The position numbers and the translations under genes are program-made. Below are positions 1 to 7,119 of a stretch of 10,225 nt of DNA, piece after piece (position 1 is the first letter of the stretch; each line of letters opens with the position of its first letter). This DNA comes from Planctomycetaceae bacterium UBA969 (GTDB taxonomy: Bacteria; Planctomycetota; Planctomycetia; Gemmatales; Gemmataceae): positions 6,934 to 17,158 of the forward strand of contig DBCB01000371.1 of assembly GCA_002303765.1 (NCBI GenBank). Direction: 5' to 3'. Under the pieces are notes generated by a model. It did not search any database. It was not told the DNA's origin and saw nothing but the letters and a program-made list of their open reading frames with translations.

Positions 1-2176
1 TTTCGCAAGAGCAGGCCTGGGCTCTTTCGGGCCTGCCAAAGGCGTCAAGGAACCTTGAAGCAACAGAGGCATCCGGAAGCTGCAAAGCGCGCAAGCCTTT
101 GGGATAGCCGGCATAAGCTGTTTTAGCATCTCCGGCCCGGCTTAAAATTTGGTTAAAGGGCGTGGGCACTCCAGTTACCTCAGAGCACGCATCAAGTAAA
201 ATCTCAGCTTTTAATCTTCGAGGCAGAAATTTCGAATAAAAACGATCGTCATTTTCATTCATCGAGTTTGGCATTGAAGAACGCTGATACGCTGCGGACA
301 ACACTATTTTTCGCATCAGCTTTTTCATGTCATAACCATCTTTGATAAAATCTTCGGCCAAGGCGTCAAGCAATGCCGGATTGGATGCCGGATTGGTAAC
401 TCTTAAATCGTCTTCTGCTTCAATCAGGCCCCTGCCCATAAAGTTGCGCCAAACCCTGTTTACAATTGCTCGCGAAAAGAAGGGGTTTTCTTTCGCAGTC
501 AGCCATTGAGAAAAGACCAACCTTGGATCTTCAGAATTACCAGCCTTCATAGGTGGAGCATCTAAAGGAGTAGCGGGCATCGCAACACCTTTTCTAGGGT
601 GTAACACTTCCCCCACAGGATAAGTTTCAATTATAATTTCGTTCGCAACATCTCCGTTCTTTATTCCAATGCGCGCGAACAAACTTGCCATCCCCCAGTA
701 CTGATCTTGAGTCCATTTTTCCATCGGGTGATTATGGCAGCGTGCGCAAGTGAGAGACATTCCCATGAAAGTAACTGCGGTGGTTTCCATGAGATCTGTT
801 ACATCTTTGTGAAGCACGAAATAATTTGCAGCACCTTTGTTCAGATTGCTACCCTTCACGGTCAACAAAGATTGGGCGAACTGATCCCAAGGAAGATTGT
901 CCGCGACAGACTTTCGTACAAATTGATAAAACGCCCATACTGCTTGTTGATTAAGATTGCGGGTAGAAATCAATAACATGTCCGACCATTTATAAGCCCA
1001 ATAATCAGTCGTTTCTGGCCTTTTCAACAGAGAATCAACAATCAACTCTCTTTTATTTAAACGAGTATCTTTTACAAAATCGTCCAACTCTTTTTCCGTA
1101 GGCAGGATGCCTGCCATGTCTAAAAATAGCCTGCGGATAAATTGTGAATCGGTGGTCTGCCCAGAGGGAGGCAATTGCAATTCTTGTAATTTGCGTAATA
1201 CAAACTCATCAATGAAGTTGTTTCTCGGGGCACTACTCAAGAAATCAACAGGAAGCTTATTAGCAAACGGCGAAACGATGGAACCCAAGCCCGCATGGTT
1301 GGCAAATAAAGCGATAACACTAGCCTCGCCATTGCCCGAAACTTGAACTGCGCCATCCTGATCAACCGAGGCAACTAGATCTTCACTGGAAGAAAATCTG
1401 GCCCAATGAGAAACATCACGAACCCTGCCATCGGTATATCGGGCCTGAGCGATCATCCGAAATTTATCACCTGATTTTAGTCTTAGCTTACTGGGTATGA
1501 TTTCCACCGCAGCAACTTTTGGCTCATCGGGGGAAGAAGGCATGGTGCCCTGCGAAATCCAATCAGAAAGAAGTTTATAATCAGGGTGATCAATCGGAAG
1601 TTTTTTACCGCCACCATGTGGCAACTTCAACGAAGCCTTAGCTAGCAAAAGGCTTGAATCAGGATTAGCCCAATCAACTCTTCGGGCGTTGGCCTGTCTG
1701 GTAAGAACAAATAAATCTGCAGCAGGGTCATAACCTCGAAGAGATAGCTTCAACCCGCCTTTGCCTGCAAGGGCGCCATGGCAGGAACCAGAGTTACAAC
1801 CAGCACGGGTAAAAGCAGGAATGACTTCGTTTTCGAAACTTATTTTTTTAGGGGCAAGAGCATTTTTAACAGTGACTTTAGCGGTGGCGTCACCCTGTTT
1901 TGTTTTAACTTGTAAGACGGCTTCGCCATCTGCAACAGCTTTAATTTTTCCAGTTTGATCAACGGTAAAGACTTTGACATTAGAAGAATTAAAATCCGCA
2001 GCAGTGGAAAGATCTGCAACCACAGAACCATCTTGCACAATGCCTACAAAAACAGACCTTAATTCGCCCTGCCCTTGCAATTCAATCACCTCGGGTAGCA
2101 CCCTAACCTGCTGGGCATCAACGATGGAAGCTCCGAGAAATAACACCAACACTGCGATCATTAAGTTTTTGCACAT
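1..2176 (-). CDS. DUF1549/DUF1553 exported protein with Ig-like domains and cytochrome-like motifs (3' end beyond left edge)
   Basis: Seen: 725 codons stay open from ATG 2176 to the left edge, with an in-frame TAA a few codons upstream of the ATG and no clear Shine-Dalgarno. Residues 1-22 look like a Sec signal peptide (hydrophobic core, then a VDA cleavage site). Two bacterial Ig-like (BIG2-type) stretches lie at about 24-104 and 223-297. Between them is CNSGSCHG (127-134), the planctomycete-cytochrome-like motif, with CX4CH spacing. DUF1549 spans about 318-510 and includes TCARCHNHP (476-484), a canonical CXXCH. DUF1553 begins near 555 (FSQWLTAKENPFFSRAIVNR, 555-574) and continues to the FGRPER...CSCE segment (713-725), which normally lies near the C-terminus, so probably about 80-100 residues are missing. 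Family knowledge: these proteins are abundant in Planctomycetota and their function is unknown. Haem binding is inferred only from the motifs. The gene lies 31 bases after the DUF1501 gene on the same strand, so the two are probably co-transcribed and act together outside the cytoplasm. Confidence 0.93.
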   Translation of the reverse strand, partial: MCKNLMIAVLVLFLGASIVDAQQVRVLPEVIELQGQGELRSVFVGIVQDGSVVADLSTAADFNSSNVKVFTVDQTGKIKAVADGEAVLQVKTKQGDATAKVTVKNALAPKKISFENEVIPAFTRAGCNSGSCHGALAGKGGLKLSLRGYDPAADLFVLTRQANARRVDWANPDSSLLLAKASLKLPHGGGKKLPIDHPDYKLLSDWISQGTMPSSPDEPKVAAVEIIPSKLRLKSGDKFRMIAQARYTDGRVRDVSHWARFSSSEDLVASVDQDGAVQVSGNGEASVIALFANHAGLGSIVSPFANKLPVDFLSSAPRNNFIDEFVLRKLQELQLPPSGQTTDSQFIRRLFLDMAGILPTEKELDDFVKDTRLNKRELIVDSLLKRPETTDYWAYKWSDMLLISTRNLNQQAVWAFYQFVRKSVADNLPWDQFAQSLLTVKGSNLNKGAANYFVLHKDVTDLMETTAVTFMGMSLTCARCHNHPMEKWTQDQYWGMASLFARIGIKNGDVANEIIIETYPVGEVLHPRKGVAMPATPLDAPPMKAGNSEDPRLVFSQWLTAKENPFFSRAIVNRVWRNFMGRGLIEAEDDLRVTNPASNPALLDALAEDFIKDGYDMKKLMRKIVLSAAYQRSSMPNSMNENDDRFYSKFLPRRLKAEILLDACSEVTGVPTPFNQILSRAGDAKTAYAGYPKGLRALQLPDASVASRFLDAFGRPERAQACSCE

Positions 2177-2207
2177 GTTAAGATAATCCGACAAAGGTTA
2201 AGGGCAA

Positions 2208-3584
2208 TTAAAACAGTTCGCGAATCGGGTTGAGATTAAAATCAACAAGGGGCATTGGTCTGCCTTGCGGCCCGGGAAGTTCATGATGGGGATCAAGATT
2301 AAAAGCCTTGAAAAGCGTTGCAGCAACTTCGCCTGGTAATACGGGTCTGGTTTTGGGCGCATATCCAAGTTCATCGGATTCCCCTACCACCCTGCCGCCC
2401 TTGATTGGCCCGCCACCCATTAAAATTGTCCATACTCCAGGATGATGATCGCGACCACCTGCGGGATTGATTTTGGGAGTGCGACCAAATTCACCCAAAG
2501 CTGTTACCACGGTGTTTTTCAGCAATCCTCTTTCTGTCAGATCTTCCATCAATGCACTGAATGCCTGATCAAAATTTGGTGCCACCAATTTCGACATTTC
2601 CGTAATGTCAGTAAATGGCCTCGATCCATGGATATCCCAAGTGATTTCATCGAATACCGTTTCGAACATATTCACAGTCACAAACCTAACACCCCGTTCG
2701 ATCAACCTTCGAGCAAGAAGGCAGGACTGGCCAAAGCGGGTTCTCCCATAACGATCTCGCATGCTATCGGTTTCTTGATTCAAAGCAAAAGCTTCACGAG
2801 CTGTTGGACTAGTCATCAACTTATATGCAAGGTTGAAATTATCATCAAACTGCTTAGATTTAGAATCTTTTTCGAAAGCTGCAACATTCGCATCGACTGA
2901 ATCACGCAATTTACGCCTGCGATCCGCCCTTATCGATGTGATGTAATCAGGGGGCAGCAAATCTGGAACTTTGAAATCTTTAACAGAAGGATCCGCATCC
3001 AAAACAAATGGGTCATGCTGCTTACCAAGATAACCAGCGGTTTGCCCATGAGGCATGTTACCACCCGTTCGGCCGATAGGCTTCGGGATAAGAACATGGC
3101 CAGGAACTTCACCCCTTTGCCCTTTTAGATAAGTCATGACGCAACCAGTATGGGGGTGCTCAATACCACCTGTAAACAGTCTGCCTGTTTGCATCATTTG
3201 GTGGCCTGTATCATGCACTGCACTGGCGGTATGATAAACCGATCTGATAAGCGAAACCTTATCCATATGGTTGGCTAGTTTTGGAAAGATCTCGGTGATT
3301 CGAACGCCCGGGGCATTAGTTTGAATAGTTTTAAAAGGGCCTCGAATTTCTTCAGGCGCATTTGGCTTAGGATCCCAAGTATCGATATGGCTGGGCCCAC
3401 CCACAAGAAAGAGCATGATGCAATTTACATCCGAATCGCCAACGGGTGCTGGCGCTGCGGCTTTCGCTGCCAAAAATTTAGGGTAGGTTAAACCAAGCAA
3501 AGGAAGAGCCCCTGCATGAATAAAATCCCTGCGGGTAAATCCGTCACAAAATTGGGGACCTTTTTTAGCATCAATTCTTATCAT
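2208..3584 (-). CDS. DUF1501 family exported protein (alkaline-phosphatase/sulfatase-like fold), Tat signal
   Basis: A 458-residue protein of the DUF1501 family, typical in length. Residues 17-21 (TRRDF), a following hydrophobic stretch and an AKA-AAP cleavage region (about 41-45) form a twin-arginine signal, so export of a folded protein is likely. Diagnostic stretches are GGPSHIDTWDPKP (62-74), SVYHTASAVHDTGH (115-128), LGEFGRTP (363-370) and GRDHHPGVW (377-385). Family knowledge: DUF1501 belongs to the alkaline-phosphatase-like superfamily, but no substrate is established. The acidic and histidine residues in these motifs are candidate metal ligands by inference. Start choice: an in-frame TTG at 3647 would add 21 residues, but ATG 3584 has GGAGAG at a good distance and puts the twin-arginine motif at the expected place. 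First gene of a unit with the DUF1549/DUF1553 gene, a pairing seen repeatedly in planctomycete genomes. Confidence 0.93.
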   Translation of the reverse strand: MIRIDAKKGPQFCDGFTRRDFIHAGALPLLGLTYPKFLAAKAAAPAPVGDSDVNCIMLFLVGGPSHIDTWDPKPNAPEEIRGPFKTIQTNAPGVRITEIFPKLANHMDKVSLIRSVYHTASAVHDTGHQMMQTGRLFTGGIEHPHTGCVMTYLKGQRGEVPGHVLIPKPIGRTGGNMPHGQTAGYLGKQHDPFVLDADPSVKDFKVPDLLPPDYITSIRADRRRKLRDSVDANVAAFEKDSKSKQFDDNFNLAYKLMTSPTAREAFALNQETDSMRDRYGRTRFGQSCLLARRLIERGVRFVTVNMFETVFDEITWDIHGSRPFTDITEMSKLVAPNFDQAFSALMEDLTERGLLKNTVVTALGEFGRTPKINPAGGRDHHPGVWTILMGGGPIKGGRVVGESDELGYAPKTRPVLPGEVAATLFKAFNLDPHHELPGPQGRPMPLVDFNLNPIRELF

Positions 3585-3814
3585 TTTGCTCTCCAAGAAG
3601 GCAGGCTGTACATCTATTAGGCTAACTGCATTAATTATTTCAGTCAATCAAACAAAGGTTGAATCTGAAAGTATATTCACCTTACCCAGACTGCAGAATC
3701 GGACTTTTAAACTTTCTTCCCACCGTTTTTAAGTTTTCACATTTATTTTAAGGCATCTAACCCTGCAAACTTGTAAAAAGAGGATTATTAATCATTGGAA
3801 CCGATAGATAAACC
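3585..3814. promoter_or_regulatory. Divergent intergenic region between the DUF1501 unit and the MutS-like gene
   Basis: 230 bases with no credible gene, lying between two divergently read genes, so it must hold promoters for both unless distant ones are used. On the minus strand a TATACT hexamer (plus-strand positions 3670-3675) could be a -10 element, about 86 bases before the DUF1501 ATG, but no convincing -35 is seen upstream. A TTGACT on the same strand (plus positions 3642-3647) lacks a good -10 at 16-18 bases. On the plus strand only weak candidates are visible (for example TATTAA near 3786). No clear operator-like inverted repeat was found. Confidence 0.35.
3589..3596 (-). promoter_or_regulatory. 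Shine-Dalgarno deciding the DUF1501 start
   Basis: On the minus strand this reads TTGGAGAG, with the GGAG core (3591-3594) six bases before ATG 3584. It favours that ATG over the in-frame TTG at 3647, which has no comparable site. Confidence 0.7.
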
Positions 3815-5641
3815 ATGGCACAACTTTCTACCAACCACTCGGAACAAAACCCTTTACTCATTTATGAGGAAAGGGAAAAATCCCTACTGATCCAAAACAA
3901 ATCCCTTGCACGGTGGGAAAACCTACTGGGCCAGTCAAGAATCCTTTGGTTTGTTTTGTTTGGCTTACTTTGCTGGCTTAGTTTAGGCAGGCAAGAATTT
4001 TCTGCTTGGTTGTTATTAGCCACGCTTCCACCTTTTATTGTTTTGCTTGTCTTACACGAAAAAGTGACCCGAGCCTGGCAGGATGTCTCCCGAAATCTCG
4101 AATTTTATCAATCAGGGGTAGCAAGGCTTAAATTCAAATGGCAGGGAAAAGGCAGCCAAGGCATGCGTTTTCGCACTGCAAATCACCCTTATGCAGATGA
4201 TCTGGATATTTTCGGGACGGGTTCACTTTTCGAATTGCTATGCATTGCAAACACACTGGTAGGGCAAAAAACCCTTGCAGAATGGTTGCAAGGCCCTGCA
4301 GATGCGAATGAAATTATTCGCAGGCAAGAATCCATCCGAGAACTTGCACCGTTACTTAGTTTAAGGCAGGAAATGAATGCACGCGCTGGAAGTAGCAAGA
4401 ACCCAGCAGATATTGCCTCTTTGGTTTCATGGGCAGATCAGCCACCACATCTGTTATCTAAAATCCCGCTTTTTATCGCCCTTGCCCTTGCCTGCTACGC
4501 TTTATTTTCCATTCACGCCTGCGTTGTTTTAGGGTTGGGACTCTTCCCCATTGCCATCGCTATTTTTGTAAATATTATCCTCCACGCATTCATGGCCCGC
4601 AGCTTAGAAAAAATCTACCAAGGCGTTGACCTTCATACCGGATCTTTTGGTGTATTATCCCGAGCGATGGCGTTCCTCGAAAACAACTCATTTAATAGCG
4701 CAAAGCTCAAGGAAATGAAAACTCGGATTCAGGATACATCGTCTAAAAATCCTCCGTCCGTTCTAATTTCTAATCTGGCGGTCTGGATCGATCTTTCCAA
4801 TGCGCTTAAAAATCTTATGTTTTCTCCCGTTGGTTTTCTGCTGAATTGGAAAATTGTGGTTGGTTACGGGCTCGAAAATTGGCGCACCACCAATGGCAAA
4901 CATGTACACGATTGGATGAAAACTATCGGTCAGTTCGAGGCACTTAATTCTTTCGCCAACTATTCATTTGAGAATCCAGAAGATATCTTCCCTGAACTTT
5001 CCCAAGAAAAATCCTTCTACCATGCCACCGGGCTTGGCCACCCGCTCATGCATAAAGATGCATGCGTGCGCAACGATCTCGAAATGGATTCCAAGACCAA
5101 ACTTATGATCGTCAGCGGTTCGAATATGTCGGGCAAAAGCACTTACTTAAGAACCGTGGGCATCAATACTGTTCTGGCTTTTGCTGGGGCTGCCGTAAAA
5201 GCCAAATCCATGCAAATATCACCCATGGCTCTTGCTGCGGTTTTAAAAATCCAGGATTCCCTTGCTGAGGGAAAATCACGCTTCTACGCAGAAATTCAAC
5301 GCGTTAGGCAGGTAGTGGATCTTGCTGATGGCGTAGTCCCGGTCTTTTTCCTTTTGGATGAAATCTTCAGCGGAACCAATTCTCACGATCGAAAATTGGG
5401 TGCATCAGGCGTGCTTAAAGGGCTTATGCGCAGATCCGCAATTGGCATAGTAACCACGCACGATCTTTCACTCGCTGCAATTGCAGATCAATCAATATCT
5501 GATGCCAAAAACACTCACTTCGCTGATAGGTTTGAAGAAGGAAATTTGAACTTCGATTACACCATGAAGCCTGGTGTTGTCAGACATTCAAATGCATTGG
5601 AACTGATGAGAGCTGTTGGATTGGAAATCGATCCCGAATAA
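3815..5641 (+). CDS. Membrane-associated MutS-family ATPase (mismatch-recognition domain absent)
   Basis: A 608-residue protein whose C-terminal part is a MutS-type ABC ATPase: Walker A GSNMSGKST (435-443), the DSLAEGKSRFYAEIQR segment (481-496) matching the MutS signature region, Walker B FFLLDEIFSGTNS (511-523) and the TTHD switch histidine (547-550). YADDLDIFGTGSLFELL (126-142) resembles the start of the MutS core/lever region. The N-terminal mismatch-binding domain, with its Phe-X-Glu wedge, is not recognisable. Instead there are hydrophobic, probably transmembrane, segments at about 43-58 and 64-80, and a second pair at about 217-233 and 235-258. Family knowledge: membrane-containing MutS-like proteins of about 600 residues are annotated in Bacteroidota and Planctomycetota, and their role is unclear. 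Mismatch repair should not be assumed, and no mutL is nearby. An in-frame TAA two codons upstream of ATG 3815 limits the start; no good Shine-Dalgarno is visible. The gene ends 8 bases from the convergent next gene. Confidence 0.9.
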   Translation: MAQLSTNHSEQNPLLIYEEREKSLLIQNKSLARWENLLGQSRILWFVLFGLLCWLSLGRQEFSAWLLLATLPPFIVLLVLHEKVTRAWQDVSRNLEFYQSGVARLKFKWQGKGSQGMRFRTANHPYADDLDIFGTGSLFELLCIANTLVGQKTLAEWLQGPADANEIIRRQESIRELAPLLSLRQEMNARAGSSKNPADIASLVSWADQPPHLLSKIPLFIALALACYALFSIHACVVLGLGLFPIAIAIFVNIILHAFMARSLEKIYQGVDLHTGSFGVLSRAMAFLENNSFNSAKLKEMKTRIQDTSSKNPPSVLISNLAVWIDLSNALKNLMFSPVGFLLNWKIVVGYGLENWRTTNGKHVHDWMKTIGQFEALNSFANYSFENPEDIFPELSQEKSFYHATGLGHPLMHKDACVRNDLEMDSKTKLMIVSGSNMSGKSTYLRTVGINTVLAFAGAAVKAKSMQISPMALAAVLKIQDSLAEGKSRFYAEIQRVRQVVDLADGVVPVFFLLDEIFSGTNSHDRKLGASGVLKGLMRRSAIGIVTTHDLSLAAIADQSISDAKNTHFADRFEEGNLNFDYTMKPGVVRHSNALELMRAVGLEIDPE

Positions 5642-5649
5642 TATCAGGT

Positions 5650-6039
5650 TTAAACTTGATCTTTGTTTTCTATTTTTACAGGTAATCCAGGCAAAGGTGC
5701 TGCTTCTGCAACTTTACGATATCCCAGCGAAACCAATACTTCAAGCACCTCACTCCAAGTAGGGAATGGCCTGCGGTTAGAGCGCTTGTATTGATCCATG
5801 GCATTCATGAATGCCACCTCGTCGCCGTTATATTCTTTTTCGAAAGTTACGGGATCGACCATCCTGCGTTTTTCAGATTCAATTCTGCGATCCAAACCCG
5901 TGCGTCGTTCTACTACAACAGGAATAAATTCCCGCCTGCGATCAGAAACCGCACGTTTTTCGCGCATCGGACGCTGTGACACATCCGAACTAGCGGCAGT
6001 ATCTGTTGAATTTTCAGAGTTGTTATCTGAGACTGTCAT
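5650..6039 (-). CDS. Conserved-looking hypothetical protein, 129 residues, arginine-pair rich
   Basis: Not recognised as a named family. Seen: a polar Ser/Thr/Asn/Asp-rich N-terminus (1-22), probably disordered; then a strongly charged stretch (26-59) with arginine clusters at 34-36, 45-46, 51-52 and 58-59, including ERRTGLDRR (44-52); then a likely folded segment, with FPTWSEVLEVLVSLGYRKVA (92-111) the most domain-like part; then a short Pro-rich tail. There is no signal peptide, membrane segment or cysteine, so it is probably cytoplasmic. Support for coding: ATG start, a plausible promoter upstream and domain-like composition. I have the impression that similar WSEVLEVL..LGYRK proteins occur in planctomycetes, but this could not be checked. 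It may bind nucleic acid or another acidic partner through its arginines, which is inference only. The nearest Shine-Dalgarno-like sequence (AGGAAAG) lies about 14 bases before the ATG, further than ideal. Confidence 0.75.
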   Translation of the reverse strand: MTVSDNNSENSTDTAASSDVSQRPMREKRAVSDRRREFIPVVVERRTGLDRRIESEKRRMVDPVTFEKEYNGDEVAFMNAMDQYKRSNRRPFPTWSEVLEVLVSLGYRKVAEAAPLPGLPVKIENKDQV

Positions 6040-6085
6040 ATTTAAATTAAAAACTTTCCTATGAGCTACAAACTTTCAATAAGTT

Positions 6086-6113
6086 AGTATAACCTAAACT
6101 CAATAAATGCCAA
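6086..6113 (-). promoter_or_regulatory. Candidate sigma-70-type promoter for the 129-residue protein gene
   Basis: On the minus strand TTGGCA (plus positions 6108-6113) and TATACT (6086-6091) are separated by 16 bases. Transcription would start near 6079, giving a leader of about 40 bases before ATG 6039. The site lies in the 111-base gap after the RmlD-like gene, so the downstream gene may have its own promoter rather than depend on read-through. Confidence 0.4.
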
Positions 6114-6150
6114 CAACTAAGCAGGTTTTTTTCAGAATTACTCATTCACT

Positions 6151-7014
6151 TTAGTTCTTAGTTTTTCTTTCCTGCAAATAATCGCCCAATGCAAGTTTCC
6201 AGCTTCTTAAGGGAGCAAAGCCTAGCTCTTTCGATCGCCCTGATTGCATTACGCTATACCCAGGGCGGGTTGCAGGGGCGTTGTAATCCTTGCTCGAAAT
6301 AGGTGAAATCGAGGCCTCAATTTGGCTAAGCTCAAAAATAGTTTGCGCAAACTCATACCACGAACAGGATTCTTGGTTCGTAAGATGTAGTAATCCTTGG
6401 GCTTTACTCTTGATCAACAAGGCGCTGGCCAATGCCAAATCTTTGGTATAGGTGGGGGTGCAATACTGGTCTGATACGATTTTTAAGGGCTTTCCTTGTG
6501 AAGCGACTCGAAGCATCGTTTCCACAAAATTTCCGCCTTTGCCTCCGCTGCCCCATACCCCATATAAGCCACAAGTTCGGATCAATAAATGGTTAGGGCA
6601 GTTGGCACTAACCACATATTCCCCTGCCAATTTGCTAATCCCATAATTGCTTACCGGGCCAGGTTTGTCGGTTTCCTCATAGGGTTTATTTCGTTGGCTA
6701 TCGAGGCCAAATACATAATCGGTACTAAAGTGCACCAAATATTTGCCCTTTGCTTTGCACCACTGCGCCAACTCTTTTAACCCCCAAGCATTGATTCGCA
6801 TTGCACTATCAGGCTCGGTTTCAGCTTTATCTACAAAGTTATAAGCTGCACAGTTCACCACTACATCAGGATTAATTTCATCAAGGCATTTGCCAATGGT
6901 TTCTGGTAATCCTAAATCGATTTTACTACGATCCAAGGCGATCGCCCCCTCTCCCAAGGCGGGGCAAAGATCTCTTCCCAGTTGACCAAAAGCACCTAAA
7001 ACTGCGTATTTCAA
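6151..7014 (-). CDS. rmlD: dTDP-4-dehydrorhamnose reductase (RmlD-like NAD(P)-dependent sugar-nucleotide reductase)
   Basis: A 287-residue protein, typical length for RmlD, which reduces dTDP-4-dehydro-L-rhamnose to dTDP-L-rhamnose in the cytoplasm for cell-surface glycans. Seen: the Rossmann glycine motif GAFGQLG (7-13), NCAAYNFVDKAE (54-65), STDYVF (97-102, supplying the catalytic Thr), the YGISK catalytic Tyr/Lys pair (Y124, K128), SDQYCTPTYT (181-190, the usual DQ.G.PT region) and an RPGYSVM segment (250-256) matching the substrate-binding end of the family. It starts with TTG, supported by AAGGAG seven bases upstream; no ATG fits better, because the glycine motif begins at residue 7. rmlA, rmlB and rmlC are not in the window, so the exact sugar substrate is less certain than the reductase family. 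Same strand as the 129-residue protein gene downstream, divergent from the Ntn-hydrolase gene. Confidence 0.88.
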   Translation of the reverse strand: MKYAVLGAFGQLGRDLCPALGEGAIALDRSKIDLGLPETIGKCLDEINPDVVVNCAAYNFVDKAETEPDSAMRINAWGLKELAQWCKAKGKYLVHFSTDYVFGLDSQRNKPYEETDKPGPVSNYGISKLAGEYVVSANCPNHLLIRTCGLYGVWGSGGKGGNFVETMLRVASQGKPLKIVSDQYCTPTYTKDLALASALLIKSKAQGLLHLTNQESCSWYEFAQTIFELSQIEASISPISSKDYNAPATRPGYSVMQSGRSKELGFAPLRSWKLALGDYLQERKTKN

Positions 7015-7021
7015 TTTATCG

Positions 7022-7027
7022 CTCCTT
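7022..7027 (-). promoter_or_regulatory. Strong Shine-Dalgarno supporting a TTG start
   Basis: On the minus strand this reads AAGGAG and lies seven bases before TTG 7014. It is the best ribosome-binding site in the window and makes the non-ATG start of the RmlD-like gene credible. Confidence 0.75.
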
Positions 7028-7109
7028 GATTGATACCAACTCCTACTGACTTAATTAGGCTATCATGGTATTTTTCACCAAAGAATGGAAGTCGATTTGC
7101 TTTTAGATT

Positions 7110-7113
7110 AGGA
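7110..7113 (+). promoter_or_regulatory. Ribosome-binding site deciding the Ntn-hydrolase start
   Basis: AGGA six bases before ATG 7120, within TTAGGAAT. It supports this start over the in-frame TTG at 7030, which would place about 30 polar and charged residues in front of the signal peptide. Confidence 0.6.
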
Positions 7114-7119
7114 ATAACA

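Noticed and set aside
707..976. Plus-strand reading frame of 89 codons opposite the DUF1549/DUF1553 gene
   Set aside because: It lies wholly antisense to the DUF1549 domain region, including the CXXCH motif, and has no recognisable features.
2442..2900. 152-codon plus-strand reading frame opposite the DUF1501 gene
   Set aside because: Antisense to a gene with clear family motifs; its translation shows no domain, signal or plausible composition.
3585..3647. In-frame 21-residue N-terminal extension of the DUF1501 gene from TTG 3647
   Set aside because: The extension has no ribosome-binding site and would push the twin-arginine motif to about residue 38; ATG 3584 has GGAGAG at a good distance.
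7033..7071. Inverted repeat ATACCA ... TGGTAT between the divergent RmlD-like and Ntn-hydrolase genes
   Set aside because: The arms are only six bases with a 27-base gap; this is expected by chance in such a gap, although an operator cannot be excluded.
7030..7119. In-frame 30-residue extension of the Ntn-hydrolase from TTG 7030
   Set aside because: It overlaps the ribosome-binding region of the divergent RmlD-like gene, adds charged residues before the signal peptide, and the ATG at 7120 has its own AGGA site.
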